In this document: positions 1 through 13,236 of the stretch, piece after piece
Numbering within the stretch: the stretch's first letter is position 1
Layout: every line of letters starts with the position of its first letter
Assembly: GCF_021298855.1 (NCBI RefSeq)
Contig: NZ_JAJTHI010000005.1
Location: 108,375 to 172,374 of the forward strand
DNA: 64,000 nt
Reading direction: 5' to 3'
From: Gemmatimonas sp.
GTDB lineage: Bacteria > Gemmatimonadota > Gemmatimonadetes > Gemmatimonadales > Gemmatimonadaceae
Made by a program: the position numbers and the translations under genes
The notes under the pieces: generated by a model
What the model was told of the DNA's origin: nothing
What the model saw: only the letters and a program-made list of their open reading frames with translations
The model's database searches: none

Positions 1-87
1 TATCGCGTCATCCGGGAATTCGCGCCCGATGACACCGGCGAAGGCATCACGGCCGCGGCCGACGCCTTCACCTCCGCCGCGTCCTGA
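1..87 (+). CDS. C-terminal fragment of a CDS truncated by the window edge (…YRVIREFAPDDTGEGITAAADAFTSAAS*), product unknown
   Basis: Open frame from base 1 to TGA 85-87, immediately upstream of mqnA ATG at 90. Confidence 0.5.
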   Translation, partial: YRVIREFAPDDTGEGITAAADAFTSAAS

Positions 88-89
88 CC

Positions 90-956
90 ATGAACAGCGG
101 GCGGGAGGCCCTGCGGGTCGGGCGCATCCGGTACATCAACTGCTACCCGGTGTACGGGGCCATCGAACGTGGCATCGTGCCGCTCGCCGGTGAGTTGGTG
201 GACGGCGTGCCCACGCAGCTCAATCGCCTCATGGCGACCGGCGACATCGACATCAGTGTGGTGTCGGCGGTGGAGTACGCAAAGGATGCGCACCAGTTCC
301 TGCTGCTCCCGGAATTGGGGATCACCAGTGACGGCCCGGTGCGCAGCGTGATGCTGTTCAGCAAGCGTGATGCGCGCGACCTCGGTGGGCGCCGCGTCGT
401 CGTGAGCCGCAGCAGCATGACGAGCGTGCATCTGCTCGAACTGCTCTTCGAACACGTGTGGAAGTGCCGCCCCGAGTTCGTGCCCGGCGATGCCGAGATG
501 GGGGACATTGCACGTTTTCAGGAGGAGCCGCACGATGCGCGGCTCGTGATCGGTGATGCGGCACTCACGTTGTTCGATGCCGCCAATCGCGGTGGCCTGT
601 GGGCCGAGCGATACCCGTACATCGAAGATCTCGGCGCAGCGTGGAAGCACTGGACCGGGCTGCCGTTCGTTTTCGCCGTGTGGGTGGCGCAGCGCCGCAC
701 CCCGGTGCACGCCGCGCTCGGTGCGCATGCGTCCCTCATCGCCTCCCGCGACTGGGGGCTGGCGCATCTCGACCTGCTCTCGGCGCAGGCCGCACTCGCC
801 AGTGGCGTTCCGGTGGAGACCTGTCGCGACTACTTCGCGGGACTCGATTACCGGCTGTCGTACCCGCATCTCGCGGGGCTCACCGAGTTCTTCCGTCGGC
901 TCGTGCTGGCAGGACGCGTACCGGATGGTACGTTGGCCTTCCTCCCCGCCGCGTGA
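90..956 (+). CDS. mqnA: Chorismate dehydratase MqnA (futalosine menaquinone pathway)
   Basis: RVGRIRYINCYPVYGAIERG and DGVPTQLNRLMATGDIDISVVSAVEYA match the MqnA family; followed by mqnC. Confidence 0.9.
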   Translation: MNSGREALRVGRIRYINCYPVYGAIERGIVPLAGELVDGVPTQLNRLMATGDIDISVVSAVEYAKDAHQFLLLPELGITSDGPVRSVMLFSKRDARDLGGRRVVVSRSSMTSVHLLELLFEHVWKCRPEFVPGDAEMGDIARFQEEPHDARLVIGDAALTLFDAANRGGLWAERYPYIEDLGAAWKHWTGLPFVFAVWVAQRRTPVHAALGAHASLIASRDWGLAHLDLLSAQAALASGVPVETCRDYFAGLDYRLSYPHLAGLTEFFRRLVLAGRVPDGTLAFLPAA

Positions 957-977
957 CCGCCATTCTGCTCAATACCC

Positions 978-2054
978 GTGACCGTCATGCGTGACCTTCT
1001 CGATTTCTACACCAACGCGCCGCTGCTCGAACTGGGCCTCGAGGCGGATCGCATTCGCGAGCAGAAGCATCCGCATGGTGTCGTCACCTACATCGTCGAT
1101 CGGAACATCAACTATACGAACGTGTGCGTCGCCGATTGCGGCTTCTGCGCCTTCTACCGGCGCCCGAAGCACGGCGAGGGATACACCCTCTCCTATGAGC
1201 AGATCGGCGAGAAGATCGAGGAAACGAAGGCGCTCGGCGGTGTGCAGATCCTGATTCAGGGCGGCCACAATCCGTACATCCCATTCGAGTGGTACCTCGA
1301 CCTGCTGCGCTACATCAAGACGCATCACCCGATCCACATTCATGGCTTCTCCCCGAGCGAGGTGGATTTCTTTTCCACGCGCTTCCGCATGGATGCCACC
1401 GAGGTCATTCGCGAACTCAAGGCAGCGGGACTCGATTCCATTCCCGGGGGCGGCGGTGAGATTCTCGTGCAGCGGGTGCGGGACATTGCGGCGCCCAAGA
1501 AGGCGGGCGCCGATCGCTGGCTGGAGATCATGGAGCTGGCGCACAATGCCGGCATGAAGACGTCGGTCACCATGATGTACGGCATCGGCGAAACGCTCGC
1601 CGAGCGCCTCGAGCATCTGCAGCGCGTGCGGGACCTGCAGGCCCGCACCAACGGCTTCACCGCGTTCATCACGTGGCCGCTGCAGCCGGAGAACACGCCC
1701 ACGATGTCGCACATGCCGAAGACCGATGCCACCACGTATCTGCGTACGGTGGCCATCTCGCGCATCGTGCTCGACAATGTGCCCAACCTGCAGTCGAGTT
1801 GGGTCACGATGGGCATGAAGGTGGGGCAGATGGCCCTCAAGTTCGGGTGCAACGACTTCGGCTCGCTCATGATCGAGGAGAACGTGGTGTCGGCCGCGAA
1901 CACCACGCACCGTACCACCACCGACGAACTCGATCGGCTCATCGTCGATGCCGGCTTCACGCCGGCGCGGCGGCGGCAGGATTACACCATCATCAGCAGC
2001 AACGACGGGATGTCGATCGCCGCTCCCGCTGTGTCGGCCACGGCGGCGGCGTGA
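978..2054 (+). CDS. mqnC: Cyclic dehypoxanthine futalosine synthase MqnC (radical SAM)
   Basis: Radical SAM motif CVADCGFCAFYRRP; IHGFSPSEVDFF; family length 358 aa. Confidence 0.93.
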   Translation: MTVMRDLLDFYTNAPLLELGLEADRIREQKHPHGVVTYIVDRNINYTNVCVADCGFCAFYRRPKHGEGYTLSYEQIGEKIEETKALGGVQILIQGGHNPYIPFEWYLDLLRYIKTHHPIHIHGFSPSEVDFFSTRFRMDATEVIRELKAAGLDSIPGGGGEILVQRVRDIAAPKKAGADRWLEIMELAHNAGMKTSVTMMYGIGETLAERLEHLQRVRDLQARTNGFTAFITWPLQPENTPTMSHMPKTDATTYLRTVAISRIVLDNVPNLQSSWVTMGMKVGQMALKFGCNDFGSLMIEENVVSAANTTHRTTTDELDRLIVDAGFTPARRRQDYTIISSNDGMSIAAPAVSATAAA

Positions 2055-2545
2055 CGATGGCGATGGGAGTGCGCGTGGGGATCGGCTACGACTCCCATCG
2101 GTTCGGTGAGGGGGGGCCCATGCGCCTGGGCGGCATCGACGTTCCAGCGTCCATGCACTGTGCGGGACACTCCGACGGCGATGCCGTGTGCCATGCCATC
2201 ACCGATGCCGTGCTGGGCGCCGCCGGGCTCGGTGATATTGGCGAGATGTTCCCCGACACCGACGCGGCCAACCGGGGGAAGGATTCCGTCGTGATGCTCG
2301 CCGCGGCCGTCGCGCGCCTTCACCAGGCGGGATGGCGGGTGGGCAACGTGGATGTCACCGTAATCACGCAACAGCCCAAGATCGGCCCGCATCGGGCGGC
2401 GATGCGGGAACGGCTGGCGGCGGTGCTCGAGGTGGCGGTGGAGGAGGTGTTCGTGAAGGGCAAGACCAACGAGGGCCTGGGCTGGATCGGCCGTGGTGAG
2501 GGATTGGCCGTGATCGCGACGGCATCCGTCATCCGACGCGACTGA
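2051..2545 (+). CDS. ispF: 2-C-methyl-D-erythritol 2,4-cyclodiphosphate synthase IspF (GTG 2051 or ATG 2057 start)
   Basis: VGIGYDSHRFGEG…LGGIDVP…HSDGDAVCHAITDAVLGAAGLGDIGEMFPD; start overlaps mqnC stop. Confidence 0.95.
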   Translation: MTMAMGVRVGIGYDSHRFGEGGPMRLGGIDVPASMHCAGHSDGDAVCHAITDAVLGAAGLGDIGEMFPDTDAANRGKDSVVMLAAAVARLHQAGWRVGNVDVTVITQQPKIGPHRAAMRERLAAVLEVAVEEVFVKGKTNEGLGWIGRGEGLAVIATASVIRRD

Positions 2546-2614
2546 CGATGGGCGGCGATCCCGCGCCGAGCACGCGCCGATCGCCCAGCCATCCCTTCGG
2601 CACCGGGCGGCGAC

Positions 2615-3241
2615 ATGACTGAGTTGCTGGCGTGGTTGACGTCGCTTCCGGAGGCCCTGTTGTACGGGGCCATCATCGTGGCGGCCTTTCTCGAGAATGT
2701 GTTTCCGCCGCTCCCTGCCGACACGGTGATCGCGCTCGGCGCGTTCGTGGCCGCGCGCGGCACCGGGACCGAATGGGGCGTGTGGCTGGCGACCATGGTC
2801 GGCAACGTGGGAGGCGCCATGCTGATGTACGGGTTGGGCCACCGCTACGGTCTCCCGTGGCTCATGCGGCGCTTTCCGGCCGTGGTATCCCCCTCCGCCG
2901 CCGACCGCTTTGCGGAACGCTTCAAGACGCAGGGACTGTTCGCGGTAATGGCGAGTCGATTCCTGCCGGGTGTGCGTGCGCTGGTGCCGCCCATGGCAGG
3001 CGCGCTCGGCATCGGCGCGGTGCGCGCGGCTGTGGCCATGACGCTGGCCTCCGGCCTGTGGTACGGGATCGTGTGTGTCCTGGCGTTTCGAGCCGGCGCG
3101 AACGCCGAGCAATTGCTGGCGCACATTGCGGAGCAGCAACGTCTGCTGGCGATCGGCGCCGGCGTACTCGTCATGATGGCGGTGGCGATTGTCGTGTGGC
3201 GCATGCGCTCGTCGCGTGCGGGTGGCGGGCAGGGCCAGTGA
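2615..3241 (+). CDS. DedA family membrane protein
   Basis: ENVFPPLPADTVIALGAFVAARG, SRFLPGVRALVPPMAG typical of DedA/VTT proteins. Confidence 0.85.
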   Translation: MTELLAWLTSLPEALLYGAIIVAAFLENVFPPLPADTVIALGAFVAARGTGTEWGVWLATMVGNVGGAMLMYGLGHRYGLPWLMRRFPAVVSPSAADRFAERFKTQGLFAVMASRFLPGVRALVPPMAGALGIGAVRAAVAMTLASGLWYGIVCVLAFRAGANAEQLLAHIAEQQRLLAIGAGVLVMMAVAIVVWRMRSSRAGGGQGQ

Positions 3242-4176
3242 CGGCCCCGGCGTTGCCCGACCGGGGAGACGACTGGCGCCATCTGCAGCAGGGGTTCGCC
3301 CTGCAACTGTTCGAAGATGCGTTGGCGCTCGAGGCGGGAGCCTCGCCCCGGACCATCGACGCGTATCGACGCGATGTGCTGCGCTGTGCGGTGTTCATGC
3401 GCACGCAGGGGATCACGACGGTCGGGGCCATTACCGCGGCGGCGCTTCGGGAGTTCATCTACCACCTCAAGGACCTCGGCCTTGCCGGGAGCTCGATCCG
3501 TCGCAACATCTCGGCGCTCCGCACATGGTATCGGATCCTGCTGGCGGAAGGGGTGGTCACGACCGATCCCACGGAGCGACTCGACTCCCCGCAACGATGG
3601 CGGACCTTGCCCGAGGTCCTGAGCGTCGACGAGGTGACGCGACTGCTCGCGGCGCCACAGCTCGACGAGCGCCTCGCGTTTCGTGATCGCGCCATGCTGG
3701 AACTGGCCTATGGCGCGGGACTCCGGGTGTCGGAGTGGATCGGCCTGGCGGTCAAGGACGTGCTGCTCGAGGAAGGGCTCGTGCGCGTGATCGGCAAGGG
3801 CAGCAAGGAGCGCCTCGTGCCGATCGGACGATCGGCGATCGGCGCCGTGGCGGTCTATGTGCGCGAACTCCGTCCGGTGCTGGAGCGGGGGCAGGGGAAG
3901 GGGCTGCTGTTTCTCAACGGCCGCGGCGCGCCGTTGACGCGCATGGGGGCCTGGAAGATCCTGCGCAAATACGTGGAACAGGCGGGACTCGAGAAAGCCG
4001 TGTCCCCGCACACGCTGCGCCACTCCTTTGCCACCCACCTGCTGGAGGGAGGCGCGGACCTCCGTGCCGTCCAGGAAATGCTGGGGCACGCCGACATCGC
4101 CACCACACAGATCTACACGCACGTGGACCGCGACTATCTTCGCAGTGTGCACCGACAGTTCCATCCACGCTCCTGA
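3238..4176 (+). CDS. xerD: Site-specific tyrosine recombinase XerD
   Basis: Catalytic R…HTLRHSFATHLLEGGADLRAVQEMLGHADIATTQIYTHVDRDYLRSVHRQFHPRS; C-terminus resembles XerD; GTG start overlaps dedA stop. Confidence 0.9.
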   Translation: MTAPALPDRGDDWRHLQQGFALQLFEDALALEAGASPRTIDAYRRDVLRCAVFMRTQGITTVGAITAAALREFIYHLKDLGLAGSSIRRNISALRTWYRILLAEGVVTTDPTERLDSPQRWRTLPEVLSVDEVTRLLAAPQLDERLAFRDRAMLELAYGAGLRVSEWIGLAVKDVLLEEGLVRVIGKGSKERLVPIGRSAIGAVAVYVRELRPVLERGQGKGLLFLNGRGAPLTRMGAWKILRKYVEQAGLEKAVSPHTLRHSFATHLLEGGADLRAVQEMLGHADIATTQIYTHVDRDYLRSVHRQFHPRS

Positions 4177-4190
4177 CCTCGAGCGTCACC

Positions 4191-4793
<603 letters not shown>

Positions 4794-4851
4794 CCGTGCC
4801 GCCCGGACGCCCGGACGCCCCCGCACGGGCGGCATCCGGGACGGGGGAGCG

Positions 4852-5829
4852 TCACGTCGTGGCGTCGCGGTCCGGGCGCGGCGGAATGACGAGGGAGAGC
4901 AGGACGCTGCCCACGAGCACCCCGGCGACGATGCCCAGTGACACCCCGATGCCGATGGGGCGCCACTCGCTGAGCAGCATCTTCACTCCCACGAACGCCA
5001 GCACGACCGACAAGCCGTACTTGAGCAGGTGGAACCTGCCGATGATGTTGGCGAGCACGAAGTAGAGCGAGCGGAGCCCGAGGATGGCGAACACGTTCGA
5101 CGTGTACACGAGGAACGGGTTGCGCGTCACGCCGAAGATGGCAGGGATGGAGTCCACGGCGAACACCACGTCGGTCGTCTCCACGAGCACGAGCACCACA
5201 AAAAGGGGCGTGGCGACACGGCGCAGCGCTCCCCCAGGCTCGATCGCCTCTCGTACGAAGAACCTCTCGCCGTGAAACCTGGTGGTGAGGGGCACGAACC
5301 GGCGCACCAGGCGAATGACGGGGTTCTGCTCCGGCGCGATGTCGCTCCCACCACCGAAGGCCATCTTGAAGCCGGTGTAGACGAGAAAGGCGCCAAAGAC
5401 GTAGATGATCCAGTGGAATTGCGCCAGCAGGATGGCGCCCGCACCGATCATGGCCCCGCGCATGAGCAGCGCGCCAAGAATGCCCCAGAAGAGCACCCGA
5501 TGCTGGAGCTCCTGGGGAACGCGGAAGTATCCGAAGATCAGGATGAAGACGAACAGGTTGTCGACCGACAACGCCTGTTCCACCAGATAGCCGGCATAGA
5601 ACTCGAGCATGGCCTGGCGTCCCATGGCCTGCCCGATCCAGAGGCCAAACCCGACCGCCAGCGACACCCAGAGGGCGCTCCAGCCGAGCGCTTCCTTGAC
5701 CGAAACCGCGTGCGCCTTCCGGTTGAACACCCCGAGATCGAGGGCCAACAGGAACAGCACCATGACGTTGAAGCCGATCCACCAAGACGTGGGCATGCCG
5801 GAAAGCTGGAGACGCAAAAGGTGACGCAT
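4852..5829 (-). CDS. TerC family integral membrane protein
   Basis: VEQALSVDNLFVFILIFGYFRVP, VFAVDSIPAIFGVTRNPFLVYTSNVFAILGLRSLYF, LSVVLAFVGVKMLL. Confidence 0.93.
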   Translation of the reverse strand: MRHLLRLQLSGMPTSWWIGFNVMVLFLLALDLGVFNRKAHAVSVKEALGWSALWVSLAVGFGLWIGQAMGRQAMLEFYAGYLVEQALSVDNLFVFILIFGYFRVPQELQHRVLFWGILGALLMRGAMIGAGAILLAQFHWIIYVFGAFLVYTGFKMAFGGGSDIAPEQNPVIRLVRRFVPLTTRFHGERFFVREAIEPGGALRRVATPLFVVLVLVETTDVVFAVDSIPAIFGVTRNPFLVYTSNVFAILGLRSLYFVLANIIGRFHLLKYGLSVVLAFVGVKMLLSEWRPIGIGVSLGIVAGVLVGSVLLSLVIPPRPDRDATT

Positions 5830-5847
5830 CCGACCGGCAGGGCACGT

Positions 5848-5876
5848 TTGCCTTGCCGTGTCGAACCGGGTATCTT
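5848..5876 (+). promoter_or_regulatory. Putative sigma70-type promoter for kdsB: TTGCCT-N17-TATCTT
   Basis: -35 TTGCCT 5848-5853, 17-nt spacer, -10 TATCTT 5871-5876, 46 nt upstream of kdsB ATG. Confidence 0.45.
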
Positions 5877-5921
5877 AACTGGCGTGAATTTTGCTGCAAC
5901 CACGCCCCAGCGCACTGGACC

Positions 5922-6671
5922 ATGGCTGTCCTCGCGGTGATTCCAGCGCGCCTTGGCGCGACCCGGCTCCCCCGCAAACCGCTTCGCCTCCTGGGAGGCG
6001 AACCCCTCGTCGTCCGGGTGCACCAGCGCGTCGAAGCCTTGCAGGTGGCAGACCGCGTGGTGGTGGCAACCGACCACCCCGACATCGCCGCCGTCTGCGC
6101 CGCTCACGGCATCCCCGCGGTGATGACGCGAGCGGATCACCCCAGCGGCACGGATCGCGTGGCCGAGGTGGCGGCGCGGCCCGAGTTCTCAGCGTGGCCG
6201 ATCATCCTCAATGTACAAGGGGACGAGCCCTTTGTGTCACGCGAGGCGCTGGAAGGCGCCGTCGGCATCGTCGCCAACGGCCGCGCGCCCATCGGAACGG
6301 CCGCGGTCCCCGTGGCGGTATCCGCACAGCAGCGAGCCGACGTGGTAAAGGTCGTGTGCACCGAGAGCGGTCGGGCCCTCTATTTTTCGCGGGCGCCCAT
6401 TCCGTTTCTGCGTGACGCGATGGACGCGCCGATCCTGGCGCCGCTCGTGCGCCAGCACGTGGGGGTGTACGCCTATACCCGTGACGCCCTGCATCAGTGG
6501 GTGACGCTGGCACCGCATCCGCTCGAGCGCGTCGAGCGGTTGGAGCAACTGCGGCCACTCGCACACGATATCCCGATCGGCGTCGCGCACGTGCCCTTCG
6601 CCGAGGGCGGAATCGACACCGAAGACGATCTGCGCCATGCGAATCGGCGCTGGTCTGAGCTCACGCTCCCT

Positions 6672-6683
<12 letters not shown>
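5922..6683 (+). CDS. kdsB: 3-deoxy-manno-octulosonate cytidylyltransferase KdsB
   Basis: MAVLAVIPARLGATRLPRKPL, VQGDEPFV, YFSRAPIPF, HVGVYAYTRDAL. Confidence 0.95.
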
Positions 6684-9243
<2,560 letters not shown>

Positions 9244-9247
<4 letters not shown>

Positions 9248-9897
9248 CCAGCCACGGTTCCCCGCTCCCGCCACTCGTGATCCAGGCGCCGCGCATCGAG
9301 GCGGCGCTGGCCCGTCGCGTGCGCCTGGTGGCGTTCGATGTGGATGGAGTCCTCACCGACGGCGGACTCTACTTGGGAAGCGCGCTCCACGACGGCGCGC
9401 CGACCCCGTGCGAATTCAAGCGGTACGACGTGCAGGATGGGCTGGGCATGGCCATGCTGCGGGAGTGCGGCCTCAAGGTGGCCCTCGTGACCGGACGCGT
9501 CTCGGAAAGCGTGGCCATGCGCGCGCGCGAGTTGCGGGTTGACGCCTGCATTCAGGACCCGCAGGCCAGAAAACTCCCGGCGCTCACCGATCTGTGCCGC
9601 TCGCTGGGGATCAGCCTCGACGAGGTGGCCTTCGTGGGTGACGACCTTCCCGATCTTGCTGTGCTGCGGGTTGTGGGGCTGCCGGTCGCCGTGGCGAATG
9701 CCACCACGGAAGCACGTCGGGCCGCCGTGCTGCAGTTGCAGGCGCGCGGCGGACATGGTGCCGTGCGCGAATTCGCCGAGGCCCTGCTGCAGGCGCGCGG
9801 CGAATGGAGCGACGCGGTAGAGCGGTATGTGGCCTCCCGCAGCGAACTGGCGGTCGGCGCACCAGGCCGTCCGTCCGCAACCGAGGTGACGCAGTGA
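9244..9897 (+). CDS. kdsC: 3-deoxy-D-manno-octulosonate 8-phosphate phosphatase KdsC (HAD family)
   Basis: RLVAFDVDGVLTDGGLYLG, YDVQDGLGMAMLRECGLKVALVTGR, FVGDDLPDLAVLRVVGLPVAVANA; between kdsA and kdsD. Confidence 0.92.
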
Positions 9898-10886
9898 CCC
9901 GCACGCAGACGACAGAGGCCCCGCTCGATTCGACGACGATCATCGAGCGCGGACGACGCGTGCTGGCCCTCGAAGCCGAGGCGCTTCACCTGAGCGAGCA
10001 GGCGTTGGGGGAACCCTTCGCCGACGCGGTGCGCCTGCTGGCGTCGTGCACCGGTCGCATCATCGTGGCGGGCGTCGGCAAGTCGGGGTTGGTGGGGCGG
10101 AAGATCGCGGCCACCTTCACGAGCACCGGCACCCCGGCCACCTTTCTCCATCCCGTCGAGAGTGTGCATGGCGACCTGGGAATCGTCGGCCCCGACGATG
10201 TCGCCATTCTCATCTCCAAAAGTGGGGAAAGCGATGAACTGCTCGGGCTGATCGAGGCGCTGGCGCGCCTTGGGGTGAAGCGCATCGCCATGACCGCTGC
10301 GGCCGGGTCACGCCTCGGGCGCCTCTGCGATGTCACGCTCGACCTGCTGGTGAAGGAGGAAGCGTGCCCGCACGATCTCGCCCCGACCACCAGTACGACG
10401 GTCACTCTGGCGCTGGGTGACGCGCTGGCCGTGGCCTTGCTGCAAGCCAAGGGGTTCCGCGCCGAGGATTTCGCCAAACTGCATCCGGGCGGCGCGCTTG
10501 GTCGGCGCCTGCTCACCCGCGTGGGCGACGTCATGGAACGGGAGCAGCTCCCCACGCTGCCACTCGGCGCCACGATGCGCGAGGCGGTGGTTCTGCTCGC
10601 CGCGCGACGCGGGATCGCCATCGTGGTGGAACAGGACCGGGTGTCCGGGGTCGTCACCGCAGGAGATCTCACCCGCCTGCTCGAGCGGCAGGACGATGTG
10701 CTGACCGTTCCCGTCGCTGCGGTGATGACGACGGCGCCACGGATGGCGGAGGATACTGAACTGGGGAGTGCAGTCGTGCACCGTATGGAAACGCATGGCA
10801 TCATGGCCATGCCTGTCGTCGATGGCGCGCAACGCCTGGTGGGTGTCGTGCACCTGCACGATCTCATGCGGGCGGGGGCGGTTTGA
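9894..10886 (+). CDS. kdsD: Arabinose-5-phosphate isomerase KdsD (SIS + CBS domains)
   Basis: GRIIVAGVGKSGLVGRKIAATFTSTGTPATFLHPVESVHGDLGIV; ACPHDLAPTTSTTVTLALGDALAVAL; two CBS repeats. Confidence 0.94.
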   Translation: MTRTQTTEAPLDSTTIIERGRRVLALEAEALHLSEQALGEPFADAVRLLASCTGRIIVAGVGKSGLVGRKIAATFTSTGTPATFLHPVESVHGDLGIVGPDDVAILISKSGESDELLGLIEALARLGVKRIAMTAAAGSRLGRLCDVTLDLLVKEEACPHDLAPTTSTTVTLALGDALAVALLQAKGFRAEDFAKLHPGGALGRRLLTRVGDVMEREQLPTLPLGATMREAVVLLAARRGIAIVVEQDRVSGVVTAGDLTRLLERQDDVLTVPVAAVMTTAPRMAEDTELGSAVVHRMETHGIMAMPVVDGAQRLVGVVHLHDLMRAGAV

Positions 10887-11347
10887 TGCGGCCGTGGCGT
10901 GCGGCCGCACCGCGCACCGGGCGGCTGGTGGTGGCGGCGATCGCCGCGTGGAGCCTGTTGACCGGCGCGGGATGCCCGAAGAAGCCGGCCGCCCCGGCCG
11001 TGAAGCGGTCCCAGACATCGACGATGCCTGATTCGGCGGATCAGATGGCCTTCGGTACCCGGCAGGTGCTCACCAACAAGGGGGTAAGCAACGGCGAGCT
11101 GCTGTCGGACACGACCTACTTCTACGACGACGGCACACGTATCGAGATGCGGCGGGTGAGCGGCACGTTCTATACGACGCAGGGACTGAAGGACGGCGTC
11201 CTCACGGCCAAGGCCGCGACCTACAACACGCGTCTCCAGCGTCTGGAGGCCCGCGGCGACGTGGTGGTGGTGCGTGAGGACGGGAAGCGGTTCTCGTCGC
11301 AGCAGCTGGTGTTCGATCAGGTCCGCAACCAGTTCTTCTCCGACTAG
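10886..11347 (+). CDS. lptC: LPS export protein LptC, apparently truncated by an in-frame TAG (readthrough frame continues to TGA 11474-11476)
   Basis: Lipoprotein-like N-terminus (LLTGAGCPKK), LptC-like beta-jellyroll region, position between kdsD and lptA; see finding on the amber codon. Confidence 0.75.
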   Translation: MRPWRAAAPRTGRLVVAAIAAWSLLTGAGCPKKPAAPAVKRSQTSTMPDSADQMAFGTRQVLTNKGVSNGELLSDTTYFYDDGTRIEMRRVSGTFYTTQGLKDGVLTAKAATYNTRLQRLEARGDVVVVREDGKRFSSQQLVFDQVRNQFFSD

Positions 11348-11472
11348 GCATTCGTGCTGAACGAGCCCAAGCGCGAGCACTCGGGAATCGGCTTCGAGTC
11401 CGATCCCAAGCTGAACAACTTCCGATGCTTGCGCAGCTGCAAGATCATCGCAACGGTTCAGGTGCCCACGCG

Positions 11473-13236
11473 GTGACCACGCCTGCCGGCCGCCGTTGGT
11501 GCGTGCCCCCCGCCCGTTCCCTCTTCCTGCTGGCGGTGGGATCGACCGTCCTGATTGCGGGATGCCGCGGCGCTGGACGGGCGGCATCCACACCGGCGGT
11601 CGTGCCCTCCGACTCGGCCGGGCGCCCGGTGACGCCCGACAGCGTCGCCACGCGCGCGCCCGTCACGGTTGCCCCTACGGACAGCACGCCGCGCCCCGGT
11701 CGTGACTCGGCCAAGGTGCCGGCGGCAACCGACAGTACGGGGGCCCGTCCCCCGAAGACCGACAGTGTGCCCAAGAAGCCCGCCAAGAAGGCGCCACCGC
11801 CGTCGCGCCCCTGCGTGCTCGACATGACCGAGTCGCCGCCGGAGACCCGACTCCTGTACAGCCGCATGAGCGAGACGGTATCCAACACCTTCATTGGCGG
11901 CGGGTTCGTGGGACGGTGCCAGGGCGAGAACAACCGGCTGCGGGCCGACAGCGCCGAACAGTTTCAGGCGGCGGGGATCGTGAACCTGTATGGCAACGTG
12001 GTCTACGAAGAGCCCAACAAGGTGCAGATCACGGCCATGCACGCCACGTATTTCACCCGCGAAGGGCGGTTGTATGCCGATGGCAACGTCGTGGCAACGC
12101 AGTTGGCCACCGGCAGCACCTTTGCCGGGCCAAGCATCGAGTACTTCCGGGCCACCCCGGAACGCCCCGCCTCTCGCCTCATTGCGCCCAGCCGTTCCAC
12201 GGCCCGGTTGATCGAAAAGGACAGTACCGGCCGGCTGCAGCCCCCCACCACGGTCATCGCGAATCGCTTCGAGGATGCCGGCGACTCGCTGCTCATGGCA
12301 TGGGGGGACGTACGAATCGATCGCGAGCAACTGCAGGCCCAGGCGGACTCCGCCTCCTTCGACAAGATCACCGAGCAGTCGCGACTCGTGCGCGGCGCAC
12401 GCATCGTGAACCGGGACACCGCCCAGCAGTTCACGTTGGTGGGCGACACGATCGACATGTACAGTACCGCGCGCAAACTCGACCGCGTCGTGGCCCGCCA
12501 CAAGTCCACGGCCACCAGCGATGACCTCGTGCTCAATGCCGAGATCATCGACGTGCGGCTGAAGGACCAGCAGCTCGAGGAGGCGTTCGCCTTCGGGTCG
12601 GGGCGGGCCAAGGCCACCACGCCGCAGCAGGACGTCATTGCCGATTCGCTTCGCATTCGCCTGGTGGACAAACAGGTGCGCGAGGTGCGCGCGGTCGGCA
12701 GTGCCGTGGCTGTGGGCACGCCGGATACACTCAAGATCCGGACAACCGACAAGGATCTGCTGCGCGGCGACAGCATCTTCGCCTTTTTCGACAGCATCGC
12801 CGTTCGCCCGCCGGTCGCCGCACCGGCTCCCGGCGCGACGACGCCGCGCGATACCGGCAACCGGGTGAGCATCAAGGAGATCCGCGCCATGGGGAACGCC
12901 AGTTCGCTCTTTCACATGGCCACGTCCAAGGGGCCCACGGCACCGCCCGCCATCAATTACGTGCGCGGGCTGCGCATCTTCGTGAACTTCGACACGGGGA
13001 CCGTGCGCGACGTCCGGGTGGACTCGGCGGCCTCGGGGGTGTATCTCGAACCGGCGTCGGACAGTCTAGCAGACACGGCCGCGGCCCCGGGCCCCCGCCG
13101 TCGCAGGCCCCCAGGGCGACCTGGTGGTGCTCCGGTGCCGACGGGATCGCCGGCTCGCCGTCCCCCCGGGGAGGACGACGTCACCGCTCCCGCCGCGTTG
13201 CCCCCCCTTGCTTCCGCTACCCGCCGCCGTCCATGA
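11473..13236 (+). CDS. lptA: LptA/OstA-like LPS transport protein with long Pro/Ser/Thr N-region and basic Pro-rich C-tail
   Basis: [60 protein letters not shown] typical OstA repeats; between lptC and lptB; GTG start 11473. Confidence 0.75.
   Translation: MTTPAGRRWCVPPARSLFLLAVGSTVLIAGCRGAGRAASTPAVVPSDSAGRPVTPDSVATRAPVTVAPTDSTPRPGRDSAKVPAATDSTGARPPKTDSVPKKPAKKAPPPSRPCVLDMTESPPETRLLYSRMSETVSNTFIGGGFVGRCQGENNRLRADSAEQFQAAGIVNLYGNVVYEEPNKVQITAMHATYFTREGRLYADGNVVATQLATGSTFAGPSIEYFRATPERPASRLIAPSRSTARLIEKDSTGRLQPPTTVIANRFEDAGDSLLMAWGDVRIDREQLQAQADSASFDKITEQSRLVRGARIVNRDTAQQFTLVGDTIDMYSTARKLDRVVARHKSTATSDDLVLNAEIIDVRLKDQQLEEAFAFGSGRAKATTPQQDVIADSLRIRLVDKQVREVRAVGSAVAVGTPDTLKIRTTDKDLLRGDSIFAFFDSIAVRPPVAAPAPGATTPRDTGNRVSIKEIRAMGNASSLFHMATSKGPTAPPAINYVRGLRIFVNFDTGTVRDVRVDSAASGVYLEPASDSLADTAAAPGPRRRRPPGRPGGAPVPTGSPARRPPGEDDVTAPAALPPLASATRRRP

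Noticed and set aside
1673-2545. 290-aa ORF as a single protein
   Set aside because: Its first ~125 codons are out of frame within mqnC; only the C-terminal part (from 2051/2057) is real (IspF).
5796-5921. yybP-ykoY (Mn2+) riboswitch upstream of terC
   Set aside because: TerC-family genes often carry this riboswitch, but I could not find the conserved helices or core in the ~100-nt leader.
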